Source: Chara braunii
Taxonomy: Eukaryota > Streptophyta > Charophyceae > Charales > Characeae
Assembly (NCBI GenBank): GCA_003427395.1
Contig: BFEA01000330.1
Location: forward strand, 1,718,919-1,746,340
DNA: 27,422 nt
Direction of reading: 5' to 3'
Of this stretch, positions 1 through 10,824 are shown in pieces; position 1 is the stretch's first letter, and every line of letters starts with the position of its first letter. The position numbers were made by a program, and so were the translations under genes. The notes beneath the pieces are model-generated. The model was not told the DNA's origin. It saw only the letters and a program-made list of their open reading frames with translations, and did no database searches.

Positions 1-500
1 CTGCCACCCCGTTGCCGCCCGAAACCGCTTTCCCGCCAACCGACCCCCCCCCTCTTGCGATGCCGCCCGTGGCAGTTACCGGCAGGCCTCCCCTCGACCC
101 GCCCTTTTTCGCGAACCGCCACGGTCAATTTCCGCGCGCGCCGCGCTTTCGCACCTTGGCCCACTATTTTCCCCTTGCCCGCGCCCTCCGCGAAACGCCA
201 CGGCCAAGTCCCTCATGCCGCGGTCTCTGTCCGCCCTGCCATTCTGCCGCGAAATGCCGCCCCTTTATTCGGTCGCCCGTGTCCCGCGGCCCTCCGGTAC
301 GATTTTTGCTGGGCCCGGCGGGACGCGTCACGCTGGGACCTTTCCTTGCTTTAGGAGTATAGAGATAAATCGGTCTGTGCACTACGCTGCGGTAGGCACC
401 AAAAAGTGACTTAGCGTGGATTGTGTACAGTTCTGTGGCTTATGAGCGATAGGGATACCACTAGTGAGGACGACCGGATCTTGTGATCTGCTAGACGCCC
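1..500. other. C-rich non-coding leader or LTR segment
   Basis: No credible gene is present, although short open frames arise from the very high GC content. Degenerate copies of a motif like CCGCGAAAYGCC recur near 110, 188 and 249. It lies directly 5' of the element 1 gag frame, so it is probably the LTR end or untranslated leader. No clear tRNA primer-binding site was seen. This assignment rests on position only. Confidence 0.4.
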
Positions 501-529
501 GATTGCCCACGTGGCATTAGGACCCGAGG

Positions 530-2363
530 GTGATAGGTTACTGTTCCGCCAGCAAGAGACAGCAGCAGCAGCAAAGAGCAAGGGCAGCCGAGGCCAGCAG
601 GGCGTTCGCAAGCGAAGCCGCAGCTTCAACAGCCATGGCAATTGCTGCACAGCAGAGTTCCCAGGCCAGCAGTTTAGGGACCGCAGGGTCAACGGTCGCG
701 CAGACCCTGAGTCAGTCCACTGGCGTCATGGCAAGCCAGCCAATAGTGTTGACTTCCGATGAGATCGCCATACATCAGGCAGCACTGCAGGAGGCACAAC
801 TACAGAAGGCTTTAGGAGAGATACAAGCGGAGAAGGAAAGAACGATTAGAAGAAGAGCCAGGATGCAGCGGAGAGAAGCGGACGTCGGTGAGTTAGAGGG
901 AATGGACCTGACGCACATGGATGCAGATGTGAGGAAGTTGCGGACAGTCGTGCTAGGTGTTGTAGAGATGCAGGACCACCACATGACTCTCCTTCAGGAC
1001 ATCCAACAGAGTTTGGCCTTGCTGGCCGGGCAAGTGCAGGCAGCACCATCGCTGTCCGGCCCGGTGCCTGGCCCGTTGTACAACCTCCTCCTTATGTCCC
1101 ACCGGTGACTGGGGTATCCCCATATGTCTCCCCAGCATCGGTCCAAACCATTTCCTTGGGTATGCCGTTTGCAGGAGGGTTCTCTGCAGGTCCTAGTGTA
1201 CAGGTTTCTGTATAGACAGTGTTCTCCCAACCTCTGTCGCAGGTTGCCGTAAGCGGGCAGCCTGCACAGTCGCAGGGTACACAGCCCCAACAGCAGATAG
1301 TGCAGCAGCCTGCTCCTTAGGGTCCACAGCCCGGAATGGTGCAGGTACCAGGACAAAGTCAGTGGGTTCCGAAGACGGTCATCCCCGCTCCTAAACCCCT
1401 CACAGGGGACAAGAGGGGCGAAAACCTCGACACATGGTTGAGGTCAGTGCCAATATACGTCACGTCCAAACTTACCTTGCCGCATGAGGAAGTGCACTTG
1501 TGGCTGCCTCCTATCTAGAGGGGAGTGCAGCAAGATGGTTGAGTGGTTTAGTGCAGTGATACGGTCATGACTTCCGCGCTTGGGCCGTCACCCAGAAACT
1601 GGATGACTTCCTCAAGTTGGTGGAAGACAGGTGGCATGATCCTCAGGAGGTCCAAAAGGCCACTGGTGTGATCCTGCCTCTGCATACTAGGCAGTTTAAG
1701 TCAGTAAGGGAGACCACATACGCAATAGAGCGTCTGATCTGTGTCCCTGGGGTGCGCTATGAACCCCAAGTTTTGCTCACCTCTTACCTGCGATGCTTTC
1801 CTATGCCTCTCAGGAATCGGTTGGCAGGTGAGGCGAACATCAACATGCACAACTTTCCCTCGTTTAGCAAGAAGGCCCTAGACCTTGAAGCAAAGATAGG
1901 GCATGGTCAGACGCCCACGACGGATGGTAGGAAAAAGACACTGCCTCCCAACTGGAAAGCGAATGGACGCATAATGTTTGTCGAGAACAATGGATCCACC
2001 ATCGAGTTGGATGACGAGTTACAGGCGGGAGTGGGTTCATAGGCAGGCAGCGTAGCTGCTGGGGGTGGAGTAGTCGCTGCTGTAACTCAAAAAGCTAAGG
2101 TAACCGGTAGACGCCATGGAGGTTCCCGGTCTAGGAGTCAAGTTGACCCCAATGCTAGTGAGGACGTGTGGAGAGATATGTACACTCGGCAGGCTTGTAT
2201 CCGTTGTGGCCAATATGGCCATAACCAGTTCAAGTGCCGAAATAAGAAGGTGACCGAGAAGATCCCGCCTACGATGGGGCAGGCGTTGGGGTCCTCCGCT
2301 CCCGTTGGTAGCAATGTGGCCAGCAGTTATGACACCGCTCCAGGAAACATGTCGGGCCAATAG
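530..2363 (+). pseudogene. Gag polyprotein remnant, element 1
   Basis: Gag forms the retrotransposon particle and packages RNA through a zinc knuckle. The N-terminal part (530-1108) has a poly-Gln run and a coiled-coil-like, Glu/Arg-rich stretch. A Pro/Gln/Ser-rich linker follows in another frame with in-frame TAG at 1213 and 1318. The core of the retrotransposon gag fold is read from about 1336 (motif LTGDKRGENLDTWLR) to 1518 and again from 1617 to 2042. A CCHC zinc knuckle CIRCGQYGHNQFKC is at 2196-2237 (C-x2-C-x4-H-x4-C, intact). At least three frames and several TAG stops are needed to read through, so it cannot make one protein. Identity as Gag is firm from the knuckle and its position upstream of pol; exact start is uncertain. 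Confidence 0.82.
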
Positions 2364-2423
2364 GAATAGTAGTTTTTTCCTGCTAGGGTCGAGGTGGTGG
2401 ACACACCCTCACCATCTTGAGAG

Positions 2424-2924
2424 ATGGCCCAAGCTACTGACTCCATCATCGTCCCACAAACACATTCGGACCCATCGAGCCTCTGTTCGATGAATGTGTT
2501 CGAGTCCTTAGAGGAGCTAGAGGAGGAGTGGTTTAGATCAGACCCGCTAGCTTCTTGGACGACATTGGCTAAAGCCCCTAAGGGTGAGATGTTCATCAGC
2601 GAGGTAGTCATCGACGACCGCAAGGTCGGGGCCTATTACGACACTTGCTCGACATGGAACTTTATCAGTCGCGCGTGCGTTGAGAGGCTACGCTTACAGG
2701 GGCAAGTGCAACGCCTGAGTCGACCTGTGGAGTCGACCTATGCCAACAAATAGCGCGTGGTAGTGAACGACTACCTTTAGGACATTGTGTGTCTTTTCCC
2801 GTACACGGGAGGGGAACTGAGACATCGCGTCTCGTTCCTAGTAAGCAATGATCTCCCTATGGATATCTTGTTAGGTATGTACTACCTCTCTGTTGCACAT
2901 CCCCAGTTTGACTGGGACTGAAAA
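2424..2924 (+). pseudogene. Retroviral-type aspartic protease remnant, element 1
   Basis: The protease would cleave Gag-Pol. The active-site segment is YYDTCSTWNFIS, with the catalytic D-[ST]-G triad read as D-T-C at 2640-2648; the glycine is replaced by cysteine. The downstream DILLGMYYL segment, just before 2890, fits the C-terminal part of a gypsy protease. The frame runs directly into the RT linker but has stops TAG 2751, TAG 2778 and TGA 2919. The substitution and the stops make it inactive. The assignment rests on the motif context and its place between the zinc knuckle and RT. Confidence 0.78.
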
Positions 2925-4340
2925 GTGGTCAAACACACTTTGCTAGATGGGGGGACCGCCAAATTACGTAAGTTTAAGGCTAGTAGTCTGATTGAGTCCT
3001 GCGGATGCATGTGTGCAGCTGCGTTCTATAACTATTGTAAGCAAAATCCGGAGGAGGGTATGCATCTAGTTTATGTCTCTGCAACAGGCGAGCCGATGAA
3101 AATGTCGCCGGAGATAGAGGGAGTAGTTGCTAAGTACCCTGATCTATTTGAAGAGCCAACCGGGATTGTCGAGAGGGAGGTCGTCCACGCGATAAAGATT
3201 ATCCCAGGGTCTAGCATCCCGAAGGGTAGGATCTATCGGATGTCTCCAGGCGAGCTTGACGAGCTTCGCCGGCAGCTCAAGGAACTCATAGAGAAGGGTT
3301 GGATCCGGCCGTGTCTCCCCTTACGGATCACCAGTTTTATTTGTGCCAAAGAAGGGGGGTACGCTGAGGATGTGCATTGACTATAGGGGCCGCAATGCCA
3401 TCACTGTCAAGAATCGAGAGCCCCTACCGCGCATCGACGATTTGCTGGATAAAGTGCAAGGGTGTCGGTACTTCAGTAAGATAGATTTGAAGTCCGGGTA
3501 CCATCAGATTNCAATACGGCCCGAGGATCAGCACAAAACCGCTTTTCAGACCAGGTACGGTCTGTACGAGTTTGTGGTGATGGCTTTCGGTCTTTGCAAT
3601 GCTCCTGGCACCTTTCAGCACGCTATGAATCAGATCTTTCATGACTACTTGGATAAGTTTGCCATTGTGTACCTCGATGACATACTTATTTTTAGTAGGG
3701 CTGTCGAGGAGCACGTTGCGCACTTAGACAAAGTCCCCAGTCTCCTCCGGCAGCACAAGTTCAAGATCAACGGGGAGAAATGTGAGTTTGGTCGCACACG
3801 GATCTTGTACTTGGGTCATGAGATTTTCGCGGAGGGTTTGAAGTCTGATGATGCGAAGGTGGCCAGCATTCGCGACTGGCCGCGTCCTCAGTCTGTGACT
3901 GAGATGAGGTCTTTCTTAGGGATGACCGACTACTACCCTAACTTGTTAAGAACTATAGCATAGTGGCCGCTCCTTTGACTGACCTAACCCGCCTTGACAC
4001 CCCACGGGAGTGGACAGACAGGTGCGAGGCTACTTTCAGACACCTGAAGCATGTGTTGATGCATCATGAGGTCTTGAAACTTCCTGATCCTGATAAGTCG
4101 TTCATAGTAACCACGGATGCCAGCCAATATGGCATTGGTGCCGTTCTAGCGCAGCGGGAGGGGCCAAAGTTGAGGCCAATGGAGTACATGTCCCAAAAGA
4201 TGCCCTCTCGGAAGTTGGCTAAGTCCACCTATGAGAAGGAGCTATACGTGATCTATAAAGCGCTAACCCATTGGAGGCACTATATCCTTGATTCCTTGGG
4301 AGGTTGTTCATCGTCAGGACTGATCATCAGACCCTGAAGT
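2925..4340 (+). pseudogene. Reverse transcriptase and RNase H (N-terminal part), element 1
   Basis: RT copies element RNA into DNA and RNase H removes the RNA strand. The connector (2925-3380) has the typical KGWIRP segment. The frame then shifts near 3345 into [18 protein letters not shown] (first catalytic Asp near 3484), FGLCNAPGTFQ and YLDD at 3670-3681, an intact active site. One N is at 3511. A one-base shift near 3943 moves into the RNase H frame (3963-4337) with VTTDASQYGIGAVL, whose Asp is catalytic, and STYEKELY, whose Glu is catalytic. A further shift near 4300 leads into the next segment. Motif order and spacing are those of Ty3/gypsy. At least three frameshifts make this copy non-functional. 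Confidence 0.9.
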
Positions 4341-4821
4341 GGATGAGAACTCAGTCCGTGTTCTCCGATGCGCTGAAACGCTGGATCGAAGTCATTGAGC
4401 AGTATGACTTCGAGCCCCAGTACCTCAAATGTGAGTACAACAAAGTTGTTGGCGCGCTGTTGCGTAGGCCAGACTTCTCTGGTGCGCTAATCACTGAGTT
4501 TGGGCTTGCGGACGATGTTACTCGCTCTTTGGTGGAAGCCTATCGCGAGGACCAGTTCATGTTCGAGATCATACGCAGACTCGAGGCGAAGGACAAGGTG
4601 ACTTCTGTCGAGTTTGAGTTGGTTAACGGCTTGCTGTTCCTTGAGAAGGCCGGAAATAAACGTTTGTGTGTTCCTAATAGAGAGTCTTTGCATAGTTTAT
4701 TTTTAGGTGAGAGTCACGATGCCACGGGACATTTTGGTTTCAAGAAGACTGCAACTAATCTGTTGCAGCGGTTCTAGTGGCCCACGATGATGAGAGATGC
4801 CAAACTATATGTCGAGACTTG
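4304..4821 (+). pseudogene. RNase H C-terminus and integrase zinc-binding domain, element 1 (left half)
   Basis: The segment opens with VRTDHQTLKWM, the third catalytic Asp region of RNase H, followed by the connector containing LRRPDFSG. It then enters the integrase N-terminal HHCC domain: the two histidines are in ESHDATGHFGF (H-x4-H). A TAG at 4774 interrupts the usual aromatic-Trp-Pro segment after them. The two cysteines are due next, but the frame is cut inside the first Cys codon at 4821 by element 2. The partner half, starting CQVC, is found at 14764. A strong example of a retrotransposon used as a landing site. Confidence 0.88.
4818..4821 (+). repeat. Target-site duplication of element 2, left copy (CTTG)
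   Basis: CTTG directly precedes the LTR start TGTTACGATC. The same four bases follow the right LTR end at 14764-14767. Removing the insert and one copy leaves a coherent integrase frame in element 1, which supports a genuine integration event. Gypsy elements usually make 4-6 bp duplications. Confidence 0.85.
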
Positions 4822-6499
4822 TGTTACGATCCTGGTCACTTCCCAAGTGCAAATTCACAATGAAAGACAATGCCACCCAATTGCAAAAGAAATGAAAGCA
4901 CTTGCAAAGAGATAAAGACCAGAGGAGAGGTAAAGAAGAAGAAGAAGAAGAAGAAGAAGTACACCAGCAAGACCAAAGACAATTCCCCCTTCTCTCTCCA
5001 CCTTCGGCCTTCCTCCTTCTCTTCACCAATCTTATTCTTCTCTCAATAATAATAATAACAATGAATGGATGAACCAGAATCAATGTCCGAAGTTCCCCCT
5101 TACTGCTGACTCAACTCACAACAACAACAAGTCCACCATGGCTATGTCTTCCCTCCTTCAACCTCCTCTCTCATGCATAGGCCATGGCGGACTACTGGGN
5201 AGACAATGCCACCCAATTGCAAAAGAAATGAAAGCACTTGCAAAGAGATAAAGACCAGAGGAGAGGTAAAGAAGAAGAAGAAGAAGAAGAAGAAGTACAC
5301 CAGCAAGACCAAAGACAATTCCCCCTTCTCTCTCCACCTTCGGCCTTCCTCCTTCTCTTCACCAATCTTATTCTTCTCTCAATAATAATAATAACAATGA
5401 ATGGATGAACCAGAATCAATGTCCGAAGTTCCCCCTTACTGCTGACTCAACTCACAACAACAACAAGTCCACCATGGCTATGTCTTCCCTCCTTCAACCT
5501 CCTCTCTCATGCATAGGCCATGGCGGACTACTGGGTGGCAGCTATGGTGCTGCCCTGATGTCCAGAAGACAACCCAAAGCAGCTATGCCGCTGCTTGACT
5601 TGGTCCGCTATGCCTGACCCTGCCTCGAGCTGCCCTGGTGCAGCGCTACCCCAACTGGGGCCTTCCAGATNCAGCGCCCAACAAGGTGATGAAGACNGTG
5701 TCCACCATAGCCANGTAAGTGCCCTACCACTCTCCTACCATGTCCCCCTTCTTCCTCCTTCAAGCTNGGGTGCTCGCCATANCCAGGCTGAGCCCCANCG
5801 GACCTTCACCTCCNAGCAGCGCTGCCTCAGACCAGCGCTGCGCTCCAGCAGCATGTCGCCAATCCTTGCATACCGCAAATGAGGAAGAGCCTACCGCTCT
5901 TCCTGAAGATATAGTGGCCTACCGGCCTCCTGGGCGGTGACTTNCCAGGCCAAGCGGCCTCCCAGGCAACCGGTACCTCCTCCCTTTTGGAGGGAAACAT
6001 CATTGCAGGCTNTGTTATTGTCCGCACAGGCCCTAGACCCGGGCTACTTGGACTGGTACCGGCCTACCCCCAACCTACCGCTACTGGACCTCTAAAAATG
6101 CCAACTTTTTGTCTTCTTCTGCTCGGCCTACCTGCTACTTGAGTGTTTTCCCCAGCTGCTCTAAGTGNCGTGGGCCTATCTCCCGCTACCGGCGTGTTTT
6201 ACCCCCCTGCAACCCTCCAGAGTCACGNCCANAGGTAAGTACCNGCCCGGTGGGCCTTGCAACCAACAAGTACCCTTGNGGGTCAANCACACACATACCC
6301 CCCGGCAAGCACTCAGACAGGCATGCACGCACACACACACAACCAGCAAGCAGTCAGACAGGCATGCAACCAGNAGGCACGCACACACACAGACTTGGAA
6401 CCACAGCAGAATGCGGGAATCACAACAAGGCATCCATTCCAGTGACAAATCCCAGAAATCGGCAGTGTTCTCAGTCTGTGTTTTTGGTGGGTCATTACA
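4822..6499 (-). repeat. Left LTR (3' LTR) of element 2
   Basis: On the + strand it starts TGTTACGATC and ends GGTCATTACA; in element sense it runs TGTAATG to GTAACA. Positions 5201-6499 match 13465-14763 at a constant offset of 8264 with one visible substitution (T6488 versus C14752) apart from N sites. It contains an (AAG)n run near 4933-4959 repeated near 5269-5295, and a CA-rich patch with repeated CAGACAGGCATGCA near 6312-6400. 4865-5199 repeats 5201-5535 across a single N at 5200, which looks like an unmerged contig overlap. Short open frames on the + strand begin MNQNQCPKF or MAMSS; they have no recognisable domain and lie antisense to the element, so I do not call them genes. Confidence 0.9.
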
Positions 6500-6502
6500 T
6501 TA

Positions 6503-6512
6503 CTCCCCTCTC
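6503..6512 (-). promoter_or_regulatory. Polypurine tract of element 2
   Basis: On the - strand GAGAGGGGAG lies three bases (TAA) from the LTR start TGTAATG. This is where a polypurine tract primes plus-strand DNA synthesis, and it fixes the orientation and the inner end of the 3' LTR. Confidence 0.75.
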
Positions 6513-6540
6513 GAGAGCGAGGTCCCTTCGAGCGAGTAAC

Positions 6541-7417
6541 TCAGTCAGAGTCGGTACAAAAGGTGTCGTAGGCATAGATCAAAAGGAGACTGTTAGTGAG
6601 ACCGAACGGAGTGAGTTTTGCAGCAAACTTGGCGGTCTGTCCATCAACAATCTGTTGTTCATATGCGTTCACAACACGTGGCGCACTCTTCAGCAGCTCT
6701 TTCCGGTCGATCCAGAAAAATTCATTCAACGGGTGATTAATATTGTTTGTTCCTTCCTCTCCCTTCGTGAGAAATGATTCTGTCGATCTCATGGCCACCA
6801 TCGATAGGGCGAGGTATCATAGGGTCTCGGAAGGGAAAAGTCTCATCATCAATGTGCGGAAACAGTTTGGAGGCATGGAAGACTGGGTACGTGTGCAGAT
6901 GAGGCGGCACGTCAATCACATACGAAGGACCGAAATCATCCCCAATCACTTTCAGAATCTGCCAAGGGCCGTAGTATAGTGGAAGAAGCTTTCGTGAAAC
7001 GCCCTCTTCATCAGAAAATTCAGACATTTTGACCCAGACATAATCTCCTATTTTGAATTTCTCTTCTCTGCGCATCTTATTAGCATGTTTGATCATGGCA
7101 TGCTGGCGCTTGTTCATGGCTGCGGTCACAGCTTTGAGCAAGCGTGCGTACTTGGCATTGTAGCCAGGCATGCCGGGCATCAGACCAGGTGACCGTTCTG
7201 GGAACAGGTAGGAGAGGGGATTGCGCATTGGCCATCCATACTGCAACTGGTTTGGTGTCACACCGGTTGCAGAATGGNTGGAGTTGTTGTACAACCCCTT
7301 TACTTTATGCAAGTCCTTATCCCATGTGTTCTGATCTGGCACAATCAATGCGCGCAGCAGCTGGGTGACGGTCTGGTTGATTATCAGCCAATCCATTGGC
7401 TTCAGGGTGTCGGCCAA
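6541..7417 (-). pseudogene. Integrase C-terminus and chromodomain-like tail, element 2
   Basis: The segment contains the gypsy integrase C-terminal region: TGVTPNQLQYG, then the GPY/F-type module with GDYVWVK, KLLPLYYGPW and VFHASKLFPH. It continues with GGHEIDRIISH, the start of a chromodomain-like fold that in chromoviruses helps target integration to heterochromatin. The frame stops at 6737; the rest of the fold (HPLNEFFWIDRKELLKSAP) is read from a shifted frame at about 6750-6680. A shift of one or two bases near 6745 splits the domain. An N lies at 7278. The aromatic residues of a classical methyl-lysine cage are not clearly all present, so binding should not be assumed. Confidence 0.82.
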
Positions 7418-8640
7418 AAGTCATGTTCAGTTTGATGTCGTAGATCTGGGCAGTGAAGTCCTTCCAATCCTCGCTGATGAATCTGGTGTCCCGATCACTC
7501 ACAAGAGTTTTCGGGGGCCCATACTGCAGAATGTACTGCTGGTGAAACTCTTCGATCACCAGTTCAGTCGGTGCATGAGGAGGTAGAAAAATCAGATTCA
7601 GAAATTTAGAGAAGCGATCCACAATGACCATGACTTGTGAATTCCCTGCCGTACTCACCTTCCCCATGTCCGTGAAATCGATAGAGACCGATTCCCCGGG
7701 GCCATCAGGGATTGGGAGAGGTCTCAGCAGGCCATAAGGCTTATGCCTGTGGACCTTGGTTCTCTGACAGACTTGACACTCAACAATAAATTTCTGAGCA
7801 GATCCCTTCATTCCCGGCCAATCAAACTGCTGGAGAAGACTTCCATAAGTCTTCTCAAAGCCGAAATGCCCACTCCGACCATGTACCAAATCCAGGAAAT
7901 GAGTCCGGAGAGGCGCATGGTTAGGAACACACAAGCGATCAAATTTCCCGTACTGGCGGAATACAAGACCATCGCATTCGTGAAAATCAGGCTGGCTGTT
8001 GGGGTCAGCCTTAAGTTGCTCAAGGATGGGACTAAGGTCCGGATCCTTGGCGGTGTGTTCAACCAGATCCTCCTTCAGTTTCCTTCGGAGGTCGTATGAA
8101 CCTACAAGGCAAGTCAAATACTCGGGATGGCGCGACAAAGCATCAGCGATACGGTTATAACAGCCTTTCTTATGTTTCAACTCAAAACTGTAGACATCAA
8201 TGTCATGCAACCAGCGGGTCTATGTAGGAGAGAGTTCAGATTGTGTCTGAATCCATTGCAAGGTCTGATGATCAGAGTAGACCTTGAAGTGGCGACCCAA
8301 GAGGTAGTGCTTCCAATGTGCGAGGGCTTCACGCAGGGCGTAAAGCTCACGCGTATATGTGGAAGTAGCTACCTTGTGGCTGGGCATGCGCTTGCTGTAA
8401 TATTCAAGCGGACGCAGGCCATCACCATCGTCTTGTTGCAGCACTGCACCAATCCCAAACTGACTCGCGTCCGTAGTGACTACGAACGTGAGGTTGGGGT
8501 CCTCAATGCGGAGCACAGGATGACTCACCAAGGCCTCTTTCAAGGCTTGGAACGCAGACTCACACTTCTCACACCATGCATAGGCAACATTCTTGCTGGT
8601 TAGTCGTGAGAGTGGGTGAGCAATAATAGAAAATCTGGGT
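7317..8640 (-). pseudogene. RNase H and integrase core, element 2
   Basis: The frame opens near 8640 and has VTTDASQFGIGAVL, STYTRELYALREAL and VYSDHQTLQWI, the three acidic RNase H motifs. A TAG at 8220-8222 follows, then the frame continues into integrase: the HHCC zinc domain with HGRSGHFGF and CQVCQ, then SIDFTDM and VSDRDTRF with the first two acidic residues of the DDE core. The third acidic site falls in HPEANGLAD, where Asp replaces the usual Glu and the spacing is one residue longer than the usual 35. A frameshift just after that site (about 7385) moves into the C-terminal frame. Motif order is normal for gypsy; the stop, shift and altered third site suggest an inactive enzyme. Confidence 0.88.
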
Positions 8641-10543
8641 ACAAACCCCAGTAATAAGAAGCCAAACCGAGAAAAGAACGCAGTTCGCGTACGTTCGCCA
8701 GTTGAGGCCAGTTTTGAATGACCTCAACCTTGGTTGCCTCCGGCTCAAGGCCGTTTGCAGACAACCGGTGCCCAAGATAGATGACGCTGTCCCTGCCAAA
8801 CTCAGATTTCTCCAAGTTGATGTGCAGTTGAGCATCTTTGAGGACTTGCAAGACCTCCTCAAGATGCTTGACGTGCTCCTCCATGGACTTGCTGAAAATC
8901 AGAATGTCATCACGATACACAACCACAAACCTGTTAAGTTGGTGGCGGAGTACCTTGTCCATGAGGGACTGAAATGTGGCTGGTGCGTTCGTAAGGCCGA
9001 AGGGCATAACGATAAATTCGTACAGCCCATCGCGTGTCTTGAACGCGGTTTTGTGCTGGTCACTCTGATCGACTTCAATCTGGTGGTAGCCAGACTTAAG
9101 GTCAATTTTGGAGAAGACCTTGCAACCACCGACCGCATCCAACAGATCATCCATGCGAGGCAAAGGGTACGCATTTTTTCTAGTGATCCGGTTCAAGCCA
9201 CGATAGTCAATGCACATTCGGAGCTTGCCTCCTTTCTTCCATACAAACAGGACAGGGTCACCAAACTCAGACTCACTAGGCCTAATCCATCCACGGTCAA
9301 TCATGTCATCGATCTGTCTCCGCAGCTCCTCCAACTCGCCTTGTCCCATACGATAGACACAACGCTTTGGAGGAACACTCCCTTCTATTATTTCGATTTT
9401 GTGCTTGACTGGACGCTCGGGAACTCCGCGCGGTTCAGCCAACACTTCCGGAAATCGATCTAATAGAAGGCGAATGTTCGCTGGGATTTCCGGTGGCGGA
9501 TCATCCTCATCAGGGGAGAGAAAATCAGATCGAGAATTTACAGCAATCACAACCGGTTTCGAAGTATTTGGATCAGAAATAGATTGATCATTTACAGTAG
9601 AAGTAGGTGGAACAGAAGTAGTAGTAGAGGTAGAGTTACCTTCAGAGGTAGAAAATGCAGCAAAAGTAGGCACATGGAGAGGCTTTACAAGAGCTATATG
9701 TACAAACTCAGCTTCCTTGCGCCTGCGCACTGACCTGCAGAATTTGTTAGCACTGAGAAGAGTCACAGGGGACTCGCGCGTCTCGTCTAGTAAGACGGTA
9801 CGCTCGTTCCCCTCAGCATCGAGAACCACGAACCGATTGTCCGCCCATGTGGTCCTTAGGCAATGAGCCTTTAGCCAGCCCAAGCCAATGACCGCGTCGA
9901 ACGGACATTTGTCCAAGACATAAAAATTTAGCTCATGTGTGACAGTGCGATTTTTGTCAAAGGTGATGCGCACACCTTTGACAGCATGAGTAAAAGTGAC
10001 AACCTCTTGGTTGCCCACCTNAGTNCGGCAAGGGTTCTGCAGTTCCACTTGCTTCATACCCAGGCCCGCCTTACGAATCCCGTTCGGAGAGAAGAAATTA
10101 GTGGTGGAGCCACTGTCAATCAACACACGGATGTATCGGCGGTTAATGAGTAGTTTAAAGAAGGCCAACTCCACGCTCCCCTGAACACAGCGTTGCTGTT
10201 TGAGCTGCAGCCAATGCTCCATGTGGGCGTGGAGGTCAACTTCTCTAGACTCCTCCCAAGGCTCAGTGTATAATACTTGGACTGCACCAGCCTTGGAATA
10301 AACATCAGTTCGGACTTCAAGAGCAAGCTGCTGATCAGATCCAGGCTCCTCGGAAGGGCCTGCAACTGACTGCCCAACTTTCCTTGCTGTAGAGAGTGTT
10401 GACGACTCCTCTACGCCCCTTGCCTGTTTCCCTGAAGACGATAGCAATCCTGCACAGCATGCCCAGACTTTGAACAATGCAAGCATACGCGCAGTTTGGA
10501 TCTTCTTTCCCATTATTTTTGGCTGATGCGGAGGGCTTCCCAA
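8600..10543 (-). pseudogene. Protease and reverse transcriptase, element 2
   Basis: This is a long open frame of about 647 codons. Near residue 145 is VLIDSGSTTNFF, an intact D-S-G aspartic protease triad at 10109-10117. CPFDAVIGLGWL follows as the C-terminal protease motif. RT begins with a KHKIEIIEG and GWIRPSESEFGDPV linker, then [32 protein letters not shown] and the active site, here YRDD at 8906-8917. Gypsy RTs normally have a hydrophobic residue there (YLDD or YIDD), so Arg is unusual and probably damaging. Two N sites at 10021 and 10025 leave residues undefined. The frame is lost near 8635 at the RT/RNase H junction by a small indel. The true start is unclear because Gag-Pol is read in different frames here. 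Confidence 0.88.
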
Positions 10544-10824
10544 GGTTTGGTGGAAGCGTCCTCCGGTTTCTCAGGGATCTTAGCATTCTTGGGAAGGTGT
10601 ATGACGGTTCCCTTACCCGAACCACGGTTAGGCCCCTTATTTGAAGCAGTCTTCTTGAATGCATTAAGTTTTTCATCGTCGTTTCGGTCACACTCAATGG
10701 CTGATGCAGAACAACCCGCATCGGAGTCTGGCTCTAGATCGTCATCCAGAGACAGATCATCCGCATAGGACTGATCCTCAGCCTCCCGATGGTCATGCAG
10801 TGCAAGCTGGTTGCTGCTTCCCAA
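10444..10824 (-). pseudogene. Gag C-terminus with CCHC zinc knuckle, element 2
   Basis: A second Gag frame starts around 10824 with an acidic stretch (DDLSLDDDLEPDSDAG) and basic residues. It meets a TAA at 10513 and continues in the same frame to CLHCSKSGHAVQDC at 10444-10485, a complete C-x2-C-x4-H-x4-C nucleocapsid knuckle. It is offset from the main Gag frame (10734-12080) by a shift near 10740-10824 and from the protease-RT frame by another. The knuckle proves that this is Gag and sets its 3' end. Confidence 0.78.

Larger units (their letters stand above)
1..4821 (+). mobile_element. Ty3/gypsy element 1, 5' portion (interrupted)
   Basis: This is the left part of an old LTR retrotransposon read on the + strand in the order gag, zinc knuckle, protease, RT, RNase H and integrase N-terminus. 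That gene order, with integrase after RNase H, is diagnostic of Ty3/gypsy. The element is cut at 4821 by element 2 and resumes at 14764. Positions 1 to about 500 have no coding support: they are very C-rich and may be LTR or leader, but I could not match them to a 3' LTR after 15977, so the left boundary is uncertain. Stops and frameshifts occur in every domain, so the copy is dead. Confidence 0.88.

Noticed and set aside
3340-3380. Programmed ribosomal frameshift within element 1 pol
   Set aside because: The shift falls inside the RT domain, not at a gag-pol junction, and several more shifts follow, so it is damage.
5405-5617. A short + strand protein in the LTR (starts MNQNQCPKF), present in both LTRs
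   Set aside because: The LTR is antisense here, the frame is short and lacks a domain, and its repetition follows from LTR duplication, not selection.
6290-6400. CRISPR-like spaced repeats in the LTR (CAGACAGGCATGCA)
   Set aside because: Only a few irregular copies mixed with CA microsatellite in a eukaryotic LTR.
8702-9463. A 253-codon open frame on the + strand
   Set aside because: It lies exactly antisense to the RT of element 2 and has no motif of its own; conserved coding on the other strand explains its length.
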